Below, piece after piece: positions 55,289-64,000 of a DNA stretch of 64,000 bases (positions are counted from its first letter, which is position 1; each line of letters opens with the position of its first letter). A program made the position numbers and the translations under genes. Source of the stretch: CAVZBW01 sp963773635 (GTDB lineage Bacteria; Actinomycetota; Acidimicrobiia; Acidimicrobiales; RAAP-2); the NCBI GenBank assembly GCA_963773635.1, contig CAVZBW010000002.1:806001-870000 (forward strand), written 5' to 3'. The notes under the pieces are model-generated. The model was not told where the DNA came from. It made no database searches and saw only the letters and a program-made list of their open reading frames with translations.

Positions 55289-56372
55289 TCAGACCTCCCC
55301 TCTCCCCGCCTCGGCGGTCGGCACAACGGTGCGGGCCGGGGCATCGGCCCGGCCGGCGAGCCGCCGTGCGGCGGCCAGCGCGTACGCCTCGTCCGGCTCG
55401 CCCCAGAGCGCCGGCCAGGCCTTGGCTCGACGCCAGAAGAGCTGGATGTCGTACTCGAGCATGAACCCGTAGCCGCCGTGGTAGTGGAGGCTCCGGTAGC
55501 TCGACCTGCCGCGCCGACTCGGCGCAGAACCCGAGCGCCATGGGGGCCAGCTCGCCCGTCCGGGCCGTGTCGGCCTCTGCGGCCCATGCCGCCTCCCTGG
55601 CCAGGAGCTGACCGCCGTCCATGGCGGTCGCCGCGTCGGCCAGGCCCTGGGCCACCGCCTGGAAGGATCCGATCGGCACCCCGAAGGCCCGACGCTCCTT
55701 GGCGTAGGCGACGCCGATCTCGAGCGCTCGGGACCCGAGACCGACCAGGGCGTTGGCCGTGAGGGTCATCCATTCGTCGAGGGCCGCCGCATAGAGGTCC
55801 GGCGTGCCCGGCCCGGCCTCGACCTCCTCCACGCCTGTCGCGAGGTCGACGTCGGCCACCGGCAGGGAGCCGAGGTTGGCGACCGGCGACCGGTTGGCGG
55901 CGGCATCCACGGCGCAGAGGCGGTCGCCGTCGAGGAACAGGATGCGGTCCGCGACCGCGCCGCCCGGCACCATCCGGAGCGACCGTGCCCTCGGCGGGCG
56001 CAACGCGAGGGTCACGAGCACCTCGCGTCGGAGGGCGCCCTCGAGGAGCGCCGACGCCCGGTCCGACCCGCAGCGGTCGAGCAACCGGGCGGCCACCTGG
56101 GTCTCGACGAGTGGTGCGGAGCCGAGGTGACGTCCGTGCTGCTCGGCCACCAGCGCGAGATCGAGGAGGGTGGCGGGGCTGGACTCAGCGTCGTCGGAGT
56201 TTGGCCCGACGGACATCTCGAGGGCACCGGTCTCGACCAGGCGTGCCCACAGCTCGGCGTCGAACCCGATGGGCTCTGCGGCACGCACCCGCTCGGTGGG
56301 CGACTCCTTCGCGTAGAGGGCCGAAAAGGCGTCGACGAGCTGCTCCTGCTCGGCGGAAAGGCTCAGGTCCAC
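55289..56372 (-). CDS. Acyl-CoA dehydrogenase beta-type subunit, one frame break
   Basis: A partner subunit of about 360 residues. From GTG 56372: DLSLSAEQEQLVDAFSALYA, VAEQHGRHLGSAPLVETQVA and KERRAFGVPIGSFQAVAQGL. At about 55503-55508 the frame breaks (GTCGAGCTAC; dropping one G gives RQVSYRSLHYHGG). It ends with YGFMLEYDIQLFWRRAKAWP and a stop at 55289. The joined C-terminus has the HGGYGF motif found in small dehydrogenase subunits. A GTG 15 bases upstream (56387) is an alternative start. Confidence 0.8.
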
Positions 56373-56498
56373 GGCAGTACCATCCACCTTGGCAGTGGGT
56401 CGACCCGCCGCCACGCGAAGCGAGACGGCGAGCACGCGGGGTGCAGGGCGGGCATGGCGGCCCATGGTATTGGACGAGGCACGGGGCGGGGCGAAGCG

Positions 56499-57296
56499 AT
56501 GGACTTGGACAGCTTCCGGATCTTGGTGGTCGGCGCGTCGTCGGGGATCGGCCGGGCGGTCGGCGTCCAGGCGGCCCGTGCGGGGGCCGACGTGGCGCTC
56601 GCGGCGCGCCGGACCGACCGGCTCGACCACGCCGTAGAGGTCGCGGGGGGCCGGAGCTTCGCTATCGCCTGCGACGTCCGCGACGAGCGCCAGTGCGCCG
56701 ACGCGGTCGATCGGGCGGCGGAGCGCTTCGGGGGTCTCGACGCGGTCGTCTACGCCGCCGGGACGTCGCCCCTCGTGCGCACCGCCGACGCCGACGGGGA
56801 GCTCTGGCGCACGTTGTTCGAGACCAACGTGGTCGGGGCGGCCCTCGTGGCCCGCGCCGCCATGCCCCATCTCGAGTCCGGAGGCGGCCGGCTCGTGCTG
56901 CTGGGGTCGAGCTCGGTCGGACGCCCCTATCCGGGACTGGTGGCCTACGCCTCCTCCAAGGCGGCCCTCCACGAGATGGCGCGGGGGCTCCGCAACGAGT
57001 ACCCCTGGCTCCGGCTGACCACGTTCATCGTGGGGCCGACCATGACGGAATTCGCAGATTCCTGGGACCCCGAGCTGGCCGGCGAGATGTTCTCGCGCTG
57101 GTCGGTCGAGGGCTACCCCTGTGGCATGGCGATGACGGTCGACGAGATGGCGGACCAGATCCTGCGGGTGGTGGCCTGCGGTGCCAGGGTCGACGAGATC
57201 CTCGTGATGCCCGATCCCCCTCCGGCCGGCGGCGGCAATCCCGGCCCGGCGGGCGCCGCCGAGACTCCAGCCGATACGATCGCAGCCTCGGACTGA
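56499..57296 (+). CDS. Short-chain dehydrogenase/reductase
   Basis: A 265-residue classical SDR. It has the NAD(P) motif VVGASSGIGRAVG (about residues 9-21), AARRTDR after beta-2 (Arg residues there suggest NADP preference), YAAGTSPL for the NNAG motif, and the Ser/Tyr/Lys active site in LLGSSSVGRP and YASSKAAL. The C-terminus has a proline/glycine-rich tail. The ATG at 56499 follows GGGGCGAAGCG. It lies 42 bp before the P450 at 57339, suggesting oxidation of the alcohol made by that P450. Confidence 0.88.
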   Translation: MDLDSFRILVVGASSGIGRAVGVQAARAGADVALAARRTDRLDHAVEVAGGRSFAIACDVRDERQCADAVDRAAERFGGLDAVVYAAGTSPLVRTADADGELWRTLFETNVVGAALVARAAMPHLESGGGRLVLLGSSSVGRPYPGLVAYASSKAALHEMARGLRNEYPWLRLTTFIVGPTMTEFADSWDPELAGEMFSRWSVEGYPCGMAMTVDEMADQILRVVACGARVDEILVMPDPPPAGGGNPGPAGAAETPADTIAASD

Positions 57297-57338
57297 AGGA
57301 CGGCCTCTACTGCAGCACGGCCTCGGGGGGAGGAAACG

Positions 57339-58553
57339 ATGTCCACGGTGAGCGAAGCGCCGGTCGAGTTCGACCCGTTCTCGTCGGAGTTCTTCGACGA
57401 CCCCTACGACCTGTACCGGCGCATGCGCGACCACGCGCCCGTGTACTTCAACGAGAAGTACGGCTTCTGGGCGCTCTTCCGCTACGAGGACGTGTGCCGG
57501 GCGCACAAGGAGTGGCAGACGTTCTCCTCCAGCCACGGCGTGGACCTGTCGACCCTGAGCAAGCCCCCGGAGCTGATCCGCCAGCTCCACAGCATCATCA
57601 TGATGGATCCCCCCGACCACGACCGCCTGCGGGCGCTCGTGAGCCGGGTCTTCACCCCCCGTGCCGTGACCAACCTCGAGCCGATGATCCGAGAGGTGAT
57701 CACGTCGTTCATCGAGCCCTTCGACGACGCCGAGGAGTTCGACGCGGTGGCGGACTTCAGCGCCCCGTTCCCCGTCGAAATCATCTCGAGGATGCTCGGG
57801 GTCCCCGAGGGGGACCGCCAGCAGATCCGCCACTGGCTCGACATCGGGCTGCACCGCGAGCCCGGTCAGATGGACCCGACCCCCGAGGGGATCGAGGCGC
57901 AGATGCAGAGCTCGGCCTACTTCCAGCAGCTGGTCGCGGACAAGCGCGTCCACCCCGGCGACGACATGATCACCCGTCTGATCGAGGCGGAGGTCGACCG
58001 GGGGGACGGGGAGCGGACCCGGCTCGACGACGGCGAGATCGCCGGTTTCATGGGCCTGCTCGGCGGGGCCGGAGCGGAGACCGTGACCAAGCTCGTCGGG
58101 AACGCCGTCGTGCTCTTCCACCGCAACCCCGAGCAGTGGCGCAAGGTGCTGGACGATCGCTCCCGCATCCCCGGCGCGGTGGAGGAGATCCTCCGCTACT
58201 GGCCGCCCTCGCAGTACCAGGGGCGCTTCGCGGTGCGGGAGGCCGAGTACAGCGGCGTCACGGTCTCCCCCGGGCACCCGACCATCCTCATCACCGGCTC
58301 GGCGACCCGGGACGAGCGCTTCTACGACGAGCCGGACGTCTTCGACGTCGAGCGCCCTCCGAGCCTTTCGATCGGCTTCGGGTACGGGATCCACAGCTGC
58401 CTGGGCGCGGCGCTCGCCCGGATGGAGAGCCGCATCGCGATCGAGGAGCTGGCCGAGCGCTGGCCGAGCTACGAGGTCGACGAGTCCCGCTGCGGACGCG
58501 TCCACATGTCCAACGTGGCCGGCTACTCCAACGTCCCCGTCCATCGCACGTAG
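57339..58553 (+). CDS. Cytochrome P450
   Basis: A 404-residue soluble P450. It has GAGAET in the I-helix (243-248), ExxR at Glu283-Arg286, and heme loop FGYGIHSCLG with Cys354. The N-terminal DPFSSEFFDDPYDLYRRMR and MMDPPDHDRLRALVSRVFTP are typical of actinobacterial CYP families. It is co-transcribed with the SDR upstream. The redox partner is not nearby. The substrate is unknown, but genomic context suggests a catabolic rather than biosynthetic role. Confidence 0.93.
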   Translation: MSTVSEAPVEFDPFSSEFFDDPYDLYRRMRDHAPVYFNEKYGFWALFRYEDVCRAHKEWQTFSSSHGVDLSTLSKPPELIRQLHSIIMMDPPDHDRLRALVSRVFTPRAVTNLEPMIREVITSFIEPFDDAEEFDAVADFSAPFPVEIISRMLGVPEGDRQQIRHWLDIGLHREPGQMDPTPEGIEAQMQSSAYFQQLVADKRVHPGDDMITRLIEAEVDRGDGERTRLDDGEIAGFMGLLGGAGAETVTKLVGNAVVLFHRNPEQWRKVLDDRSRIPGAVEEILRYWPPSQYQGRFAVREAEYSGVTVSPGHPTILITGSATRDERFYDEPDVFDVERPPSLSIGFGYGIHSCLGAALARMESRIAIEELAERWPSYEVDESRCGRVHMSNVAGYSNVPVHRT

Positions 58554-58627
58554 CGCCTTCGCCGCCGCAACGGCCTGCGCCGGTGGCCGGAGGCCACCCG
58601 ACGCGGGGGACTGGTTAAGTTGAAGAG

Positions 58628-59526
58628 GTGGGCGGCCTCCTCGAGCTCCAAGGGCTGACGCGCCGGTTCGGCACGCTGACCGCACTCGACGACCTCTCCT
58701 TCTCGGTGCCCTCCGGGCAGGTCGTCGGGTTCCTCGGACCCAACGGGGCGGGCAAGACGACGACCATGCGGGCCGTCTTCGGCCTCACCGACCTGGACGC
58801 CGGGACCGTCAAGTGGAACGGCGACCGGGTCGGCCAGAGCGAGCGCCGGCGGTTCGGGTACATGCCAGAGGAGCGGGGTCTGTACCCCGGCATGCACGTG
58901 GCCGAGCAGCTCGACTACCTCGGGAGGCTGCACGGGATGAGCGCAGCCGACGCCTCGCGCCGCGACGACCATGTGGCTGGAGCGGCTGGGCGTGGCCGAC
59001 CGAGCCGACAGCAAGGTCGAGGCCCTCTCGCACGGGAACCAGCAGCGGGTGCAGCTGGCCGCAGCCCTGGTGCACGGACCCGAGCTGCTCGTCCTCGACG
59101 AGCCGCTGGCCGGACTCGACCCCACCGGCATCGACGCCATCGGCAGCGTGCTGGTCGACCAGGCCCGCTCGGGCTGCTGCGTGCTCTTTTCGAGCCACCA
59201 GCTCGACCAGGTCGAGGACCTCTGCGAGTCCGTCACGATCATCGACCACGGACGGCTGGTCGCCACCGGCCGGGTGGACGATCTCGCGAGCAGCGGCGCA
59301 CGCCGGCTCGTGGTGAGGGTCGAGGGGGACCGGGACGGCTCGTGGGCGCGCGGGCTCCCCGGGGTGGCCATCTCCGCAGGTCGCGGGCGGGGAGGTGCGG
59401 ATGGTGCTCGACCCCGACGTGGACAGCGAGTCCGTGCTGCGCGCGGCCATGGCCGCGGGCCGGGTGACCGAGTACGTGTTCCAGCGCCGGCGCTTGTCGG
59501 AGGTGTTCCGGGAGGCGCTCTTGTGA
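58628..59526 (+). CDS. ABC transporter ATP-binding protein (NatA-like), two frame breaks
   Basis: An ATPase of an ABC-2 type exporter, about 300 residues when joined. It has LTRRFGTLTALDDLSF, Walker A GPNGAGKTTTM and the MPEERGLYPGMHVAEQLDYL segment; the frame breaks near 58968. It resumes with ABC signature LSHGNQQRVQLA, Walker B LLVLDEPLAGLDP and H-loop FSSHQLDQVED. A second break near 59380 leads to VFQRRRLSEVFREALL and the stop. GTG start at 58628. The permease gene overlaps the stop (GTGA). Confidence 0.82.
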
Positions 59527-60877
59527 TCCAGCGGATCATCCTCATCGTCGTGGCCGTGTTCGTGGCCGTGCGGCTCTGGTTCCGCTGGAGGCGCCGCTCG
59601 GGATCCGGCGCCGGCCGACCGTCTCCCTGGTGGAAGCGCCGCTCGGGCCGGACGGACCCGGAGCGCTCACGCGCAGCGGGCCCTTCGCCAGCGGCGCCGG
59701 TCTGGTGGCGGCGCGGGAGATGCGCGAGCGTTTCCGGGGCCGGATCTTCCGGGTGGGGACGCGTGCTGATCCTGGCCGTGGTGGCCGCGGCCATCGTCAT
59801 CCCCACGCTCACCAGCTCCAAACCGGCGCCCCAGCACGTGGGGGTGGTCGGGACGCTCTCCCCGTCGCTGCGATCGACGGTCGCCGCCGCGGCCAAGAGC
59901 GCGGGGACCACGGCGGACTTCGTGGCGGAGCCCAGCGAGGGGGCGGCCCGCGACGCCCTGCGCTCGGGGCACCTCGACCTCGTCATCTCCGACGGCGGGC
60001 ATCAGCTCACCGTGAACAAGCCGATCCAGTCGACCGACACCTCGACCACCGCGCAATTCGTGCGCGCCACCTCCAGGTCGCTGGGCGTCGCCGAGGCCGT
60101 CGAGGCGGCCAACCTCTCCGCCACCCAGGCCTCGACCCTGGCCGGCGCCCAGCCGGTCCCCGTGAGCAGCGTCCAGCCGGGAACCACCAAGGGACCGGCG
60201 CAGTCCACCTCGCTCGTGGGCCTGATCCTCGTGTTCGTGATGCTGACGCAGTACAACACGTGGATCCTGATGGGGGTCATGGAGGAGAAGTCCAGCCGGG
60301 TGGTCGAGGTCCTCCTGGCCGCCGTGCGGCCCGATCCAGCTCCTCACGGGCAAGGTCCTCGGCATCGGCCTGGTCGCCTTTTCACAGGCCGCCCTGATCG
60401 TGGCCTTCGCCCTCGTCCTGGCCGAGGGCGTCGGCTCGACCCTCCTGCACGGCACCGCCCCGCTGGTGCTCGTGAGCACGCTCGTCTGGCTGGTGCTGGG
60501 CTACGCCTTTTACTGCTGGGTCTACGCCGCCGCGGGCTCGACGGTCGAGCGCCAGGACCAGGTGCAGACCCTCGCCTTCCCGCTCAGCCTGCCCGATCAT
60601 CTTCGCCTACATCTTCTCCCTGACGACGCTCGGCAGCCGGCAACGCCTCCACCTTCTTCAAGGTCCTCGCCTACCTGCCGCCGACCGCACCCTTCGCCAT
60701 GCCGGTCCTCGTCGCCCTGCACTGCGGTGTCGTGGTGGGAGTTCCTGGCCTCGGTGGTCATCACGATCGTGTGCACGGTGGGCATCGCCCGGCTCGCCGC
60801 CGGCATCTACCGCCGCGCCATCCTGCGCACCGGGTCGGCGGGTGCAGCTCCGGAGCGTGCTGTCCCGCGCCGGGTAG
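59523..60877 (+). pseudogene. ABC-2 type permease (NatB-like), about six to seven frame breaks
   Basis: A permease readable only across several frames. Pieces: VIQRIILIVVAVFVAV (first membrane segment), LVAAREMRERFRGRIF, LILAVVAAAIVIPTL, GLILVFVMLTQYNTWILMGV, EEKSSRVVEVLLAAVRP, LLTGKVLGIGLVAFSQAAL, VERQDQVQTLAFPLSLP, IIFAYIFSLTTLGS, and a last helix ending YRRAILRTG. Breaks lie near 59620, 59765, 60335, 60595, 60640, 60725 and 60835. Two of them share CCCGATC where CCCATC is expected. The pieces match the NatB/ABC2_membrane_3 layout with a large extracellular loop. It probably exports a small molecule or peptide with the ATPase at 58628. Confidence 0.72.
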
Positions 60878-60928
60878 GCGCTCCGCGAGCCCTGGGAAGA
60901 TAACGAGCGTCAGTCACGGATCTCGTTC

Positions 60929-61111
60929 AGGAGGTAGTTCTGACGACCCTCGGGCGATCGTCCTCGAACTGGTCGGACGACCGTAGCGACGCGGAGAGCA
61001 CCTTCTTCCGCGCCCAACTGCAAATGCGCCAACCTTCTCGGGGGCAAGAGCGACTTCCGTGCCGCGAAACTCCCGGGCGGGGTTTCACCCTATGCGATAT
61101 TGGAAGGGTGA
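60929..61111 (+). other. Candidate small peptide gene upstream of the HPr-kinase-like gene
   Basis: The 230 bp between the permease and the kinase-like gene hold a perfect ribosome site AGGAGG (60929-60934), preceded by an inverted repeat AACGAG-N14-CTCGTT (60902-60927). An open stretch TTLGRSSSNWSDDRSDAEST begins at 60943. A different frame ends KLPGGVSPYAILEG with a TGA that overlaps the GTG of the next gene (GTGA). One extra C near 61027-61030 would join them into a peptide of roughly 55 residues. No ATG or GTG occurs at the expected start (CTG at 60940). It may be a RiPP precursor or unrelated; evidence is thin. Confidence 0.25.
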
Positions 61112-62006
61112 CGCAGCTGGCTCGATCGGCGCCGGATGACCGCTCCGTCGCCGGTCACCGTGTATACGGCCTAAACGTGCAGGGGCTCGCAGCGTCCCCG
61201 TGGCTGGCGCCCAGCAATCCCCGCGCCCAGCCGACGATTTGGGTTCGCTACGACAACCGCGTTGCGGTTGACGACGAGGTCGGCCCCCTCCACATCGATC
61301 AAAACCGGGCCCGAGTCCCGCTAGCCGACGACAAGGTAGCGCTGCTCGACCGGGATACCCCGCACGGCCACCTACATCGGTCGAGGCATCGAGGCCAACG
61401 AGTTCGCCCATCCCCACCTTGGCCGCTGTCGGCGTGATCTTCGGTCGGTGGTCGGGTCGGGAGGCCTTTCACGCAGGAGCCTTCCTCTGGGACGATCGAG
61501 CCTGGGTGGTGGCGGGACCAGGGGCGCCGGAAAGAGCACGATGCTCCGCACGCCTGTTGGAACGTGGTGTTACCGTCCTCGCCGATGACCTCACGGTGAC
61601 CGACGGCGAGGTGGTATTCGCCGGGCCGCGCTGCATCGACTTGCCGGTGCCGCCTCCGGGCTGGTCGACCGCATTGCACAGGGTACGCAGCCACTCGCGG
61701 TGGCGCATCACACTCCCTCACGATCCGTTGCAGGCTCCCCTCGGTGGGTGGATCTTCCTGACCTGGGGCGAGAGGATGTCCATCTCTCCGGTGGCCCCCG
61801 ACGTCCTCCTGCAGCGCCTGGCCGCCCGCCGCTTGCGAACCGAGCTTCCCTCGAACCCCGCCACCCTGCTCGGCTTGGCGACCTTTCCGGCCTGGCACGC
61901 CGCTCGGGAGCTGGACTGGAGCCACGCCGAGACCGCGACCGACGCGCTGCTCGAGCTGCTCGACGACAGACCCCGGTCCGATACCCGCATCGGTGGTCGG
62001 ACATGA
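61108..62006 (+). pseudogene. HPr-kinase-like ATP-binding protein of a RiPP-type cluster, about four frame breaks
   Basis: Joined reading: QLARSAPDDRSVAGHRVYGL; IWVRYDNRVAVDDEVGPLHI; ATYIGRGIEANEFAHP; FGRWSGREAFHAGAFLWDD; P-loop GAGKSTML; LERGVTVLADDLTVTDG; FAGPRCIDL. This is the HprK C-terminal-like fold found beside nucleotidyltransferase and B2 genes in lasso-type RiPP clusters. Breaks lie near 61365 and 61417 and in a pair at 61521 and 61552 that cancel. The long uninterrupted 3' frame therefore reads GAPERARCS across the P-loop. GTG start at 61108; its stop overlaps the next ATG (ATGA). It may phosphorylate a peptide, as lasso-cluster HprK homologs do. Confidence 0.6.
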
Positions 62007-62990
62007 CGTCGGATGGGGCTTCCATCCTCGACGCGGCACGGAGCCTTCGTCTCGACCTCGCTCCACGGTTCGTGCTCGCCCTCGAGGCGGAGTCGATCAA
62101 CAGCCTCCTGATCAAGGGACCCGCAACTGCCCTCCACCTCTACGCCGAGGATCCCTCGCTGCGGGCTTACTCGGACATCGACGTCTTGATCCCCGCCGAC
62201 CGGCTCGACGCGGCGACCGCCGTGCTCGATCGTCTCGGGTTCCACAGCATCGAGTGCGGACTAACCCCGGACGCTGGACCTCCCACGCCCAGGACTGGCG
62301 GTTGCACGGCGAGGCCGCCATCTCGATCGACCTGCACCACGGGTTCCACGGAGTTTCCGGCCCTGCCGCGCTCTCGACGCCCTCTGGGCGGGCCGCCAGT
62401 CCGCGACGGTCGCTGGCGTGCGGTCCAGGTCCGGACCCGCCGGCTGCTGCTTGCTGACCACCCTGCACGCCTGGGCACAGGCCGGCCCTCGGACGCGGGC
62501 CGATCTCCAGAGGGCCATCGCCCGCATGGACGACGAGACCTGGCGGCAGGCGGCCCTCCTGGCGAACCGCGTGCAGGCCGAGGATGCCTTCCGAGTCGGC
62601 GTCCGCCTGCTCCCTTCGGGCCAGGCGCTGGCGCAACGCCTGGGGATTCCAGCCGCCGCTTCACCCTCCGCCTGGCTCGAGACCCTGGAGAGCCGACGTC
62701 CCGGGTCGGTCGCGGCGTACGGTGCATCTTCCGCACCGCCGAGATGTCCTGGCCCGAGCGGGTCGCGTTCGGCGCCCGGCTGGTCTTCCCCCCCTCCGAG
62801 CCCTACATGCGCTGGTACCTGCATCACCTGTCGCGGTTGGGCCGCCGTCCGAGCTCGCCGAGCGCCCCTGCGAAACCTCTCGAGGCCCTGACCCAGCCGC
62901 ACGAGCTGGGACTGCTCAGTGGATGCCTTCTCCGGGGACTCCGTGTCTGCCAGGGGGCGCCCAGGGCCTTGGCCACATGGCGGCGAGCCC
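62003..62990 (+). pseudogene. Nucleotidyltransferase-fold protein (NTP_transf_5), several frame breaks
   Basis: From ATG 62003 the frame reads DAARSLRLDLAPRFVLALEA, LLIKGPATALHLYAEDPSLR, AYSDIDVLIPADRLDAATAV and LDRLGFHSIE, the PF14907 signature with its DxD metal pair. After breaks near 62262, 62370 and 62420 it continues HAQDWRLHGEAAISIDLHHG, LHAWAQAGPRTRADLQRAI and ANRVQAEDAFRVGVRLLPSG. A last shift near 62680 gives SWPERVAFGARLVFPPSEPY and MRWYLHHLSRLGRR. The exact end is unclear (about 62990). Such proteins recur in lasso and related RiPP clusters with unknown chemistry. Confidence 0.6.
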
Positions 62991-63033
62991 GGCAAATCGC
63001 TCTGGCGAGCGGCTGGCAGCCGCCAGACGAAGG

Positions 63034-63500
63034 ATGGCGACCGTCGCCGTTACCTGGTGGCCAAGAACGCTCTCGTTCATCCCGAGCTCCTGTGGTGGGC
63101 CCTCCGATGCCGGATCGTGATTCGTCGCCAGTTGGTCACCAAGACCCTTCAGACTCTCGAGGTTCCCCTCCGCCGGTCCGGGCCCCCCCCACCGCTGCGA
63201 TCGGCGACGCCGTCGTCTGTGTCGTCCTCCGTCGAAGCCGAGGGACCTGCCTCGAGACCGCCCTTACCCGCCAGCGTTGGCGCGCGGACGGAGGGCATTC
63301 GCCGTGACATGATCGTGGGTGTCCGTCCCAACGAGGACGCAAACCCGTCGGCGGTATTCAGGCTCACGCCTGGTTGGAGGGTGACCCCCACGATCCTCGA
63401 TATCTACAGCTCCTCCGCCATCCTCCGCCTGATCGGCGTATCGATCGCCATCTCAGAGGTAGCCCCAGCGAAATCTCTTGGCGGTGGTACTCCTCGATAA
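63034..63500 (+). pseudogene. Lasso-peptide biosynthesis B2-type protease (transglutaminase-like), frame-broken
   Basis: Pieces of a PF13471-type protein: RRRYLVAKNALVHPELLWWA; GDAVVCVVLRRSRGTCLETA with the catalytic Cys; DMIVGVRPNEDANPSAV; AHAWLEGDP with the catalytic His; ILDIYSSSAILRL. The spacing CLxxAL, then (I)VGV, then HAWLE is the B2/McjB C-terminal pattern of the leader peptidase. At least three breaks (near 63170, 63300 and 63350) prevent a single frame. Start and end are approximate. Its 3' end overlaps or abuts the convergent sulfotransferase stop at 63453. The matching B1 (PqqD-like), cyclase and precursor genes are not in the window. Confidence 0.55.
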
Positions 63501-64000
63501 GGGCCCGGGACTCGGCGTCCAACTGGTCTTTCCAGCTCCCCACCTGACCGCGCCGAAAGAACGGGCTGTCCTCTCGAATAGCGCTCGACGAATCCCTCGG
63601 TCCGCTCGCGATCCTGTAGCCGCTCGAAGGAAGCCTCGGCAACGGCCTTGGTCAGCTCCTCCAAGGTAAAGTCGAGGCCCGCGAATCGCAGTCCCGCCTC
63701 AAAGCACGCCAGGGGATCGGAGTGGCAATCCTCGTCGGCGGATCGCCGTACGGGAAGACGATGGTCGTCCACCCAGCTCGGGCACGTGCTGCGACCAATC
63801 GCCAAGCCGCTGGGCGGCCTGCCGGGAAACATCCGAGCGCAACGTGGCGATCTCGTACCGTGGATCGCCAGATCTTGGACGCCGCCCAGGGGATGTGAGC
63901 GATCGTTGTGATGGGCAAAGGAGACGGCCACGTCGCGAGGAGTCCCGAATCAGGTAGATGGCCCCTTGGTCGCCGCCGACGAGATCACAAGAACCTGCCG
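63453..64000 (-). pseudogene. Sulfotransferase (PAPS-dependent, PF00685-like), partial and frame-broken
   Basis: Runs off the right edge, so its N-terminus with the 5'-PSB loop is missing. Joined reading: AIYLIRDSRDVAVSFAHH (the 3'-phosphate-binding segment); LGGVQDLAIHGTRYEIATLR; QAAQRLGDWSQHVP; DPLACFEAGLRFAGLDFTLE; EASFERLQDRERTEGF; SPFFRRGQVGSWKDQLDAES; and a terminal FRWGYL before the TGA at 63453. Breaks near 63945, 63850, 63780, 63610 and 63470. It converges on the B2-type gene. Sulfation of the cluster's product is an inference. Confidence 0.6.

Noticed and set aside
54120..58685. A 1521-residue open frame on the minus strand
   Set aside because: Only its C-terminal part (54120-55286) and the following subunit (to 56372) look like protein. 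The upper 2.3 kb is the antisense of the SDR and P450 genes, a GC-skew shadow.
61066..61111. Lasso core peptide GGVSPYAILEG from the small open tail
   Set aside because: A Gly1-to-Glu9 ring is possible on paper, but only one residue would remain as tail, too short to thread, and there is no Thr at the penultimate leader position. Kept only as a generic small-ORF candidate.

Overview
The window is about 70% GC or higher by eye. It uses GTG starts freely and packs genes into operons joined by ATGA or GTGA overlaps. The content is typical of a metabolically versatile high-GC actinobacterium: six acyl-CoA synthetases, seven acyl-CoA dehydrogenase subunits, three cytochromes P450, three CaiB/BaiF domains, a luciferase-like (LLM) enzyme of a class that often uses F420, a mycothiol-type maleylpyruvate-isomerase fold protein, and DUF35/lipid-transfer-thiolase pairs. 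An Acidimicrobiia-like or related lineage is my best guess, by inference from gene content only. No rRNA, tRNA, CRISPR array, IS element or phage gene was seen.

Layout. 0-6.6 kb: an MFS exporter, then amide and amidohydrolase chemistry (PF04909 amidohydrolase, D-aminoacylase-like enzyme, RutB-like cysteine hydrolase, AMI1-like amidase). 6.6-10.6 kb: an ArsR/SRPBCC module with a palindromic operator that recurs near a DUF899 gene, a low-complexity SxGS-repeat protein, and a secreted DUF3089 lipase-like protein. 10.6-16.1 kb: a P450 whose promoter is overlaid by a probable TetR operator, the divergent TetR gene, and a plus-strand run of small conserved protein, acyl-CoA synthetase, amidohydrolase and DUF1801. 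16.1-26.9 kb: an orphan branched-chain-type binding protein, then a minus-strand operon of two synthetases, a paired acyl-CoA dehydrogenase, an amidohydrolase, a P450 and a second, closely related amidohydrolase. 27-31.7 kb: a double CaiB protein, DUF35, aldolase-like thiolase and nitroreductase. 31.8-39.7 kb: a VOC protein, an SQR-like flavoprotein, a 2-oxoacid:ferredoxin oxidoreductase operon with its own synthetase, a second synthetase and DUF4242. 39.7-44.2 kb: a large LuxR-type ATPase regulator divergent from a BBE-type flavoprotein. 44.2-58.6 kb: a second catabolic block (dehydrogenase/synthetase, LLM-DUF35-thiolase-thioesterase, two dehydrogenase pairs, CaiB, SDR, P450). 58.6-60.9 kb: a NatA/NatB-like ABC exporter. 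61.1-64 kb: the start of a RiPP-type cluster (HPr-kinase-like, nucleotidyltransferase, lasso-peptide B2-type protease) converging on a sulfotransferase cut by the window end.

The catabolic blocks fit stepwise breakdown of hydrophobic carboxylic acids such as steroid, terpenoid or branched side chains: P450 or SDR oxidation, CoA activation or transfer, alpha-beta dehydrogenation by two-subunit dehydrogenases, and retro-aldol release by DUF35/thiolase-like pairs. The actual substrate cannot be read from sequence.

Sequence quality matters. Single-base frame breaks are absent from 0-15 kb, isolated at about 15.8, 20.0, 42.5 and 45.9 kb, and very dense from 50.5 kb to the end. Several sit in homopolymers and codon use stays normal on both sides, so I read most as sequence errors rather than gene decay. 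They hide the RiPP-type genes at the right end, which become recognisable only when the frames are joined by hand.
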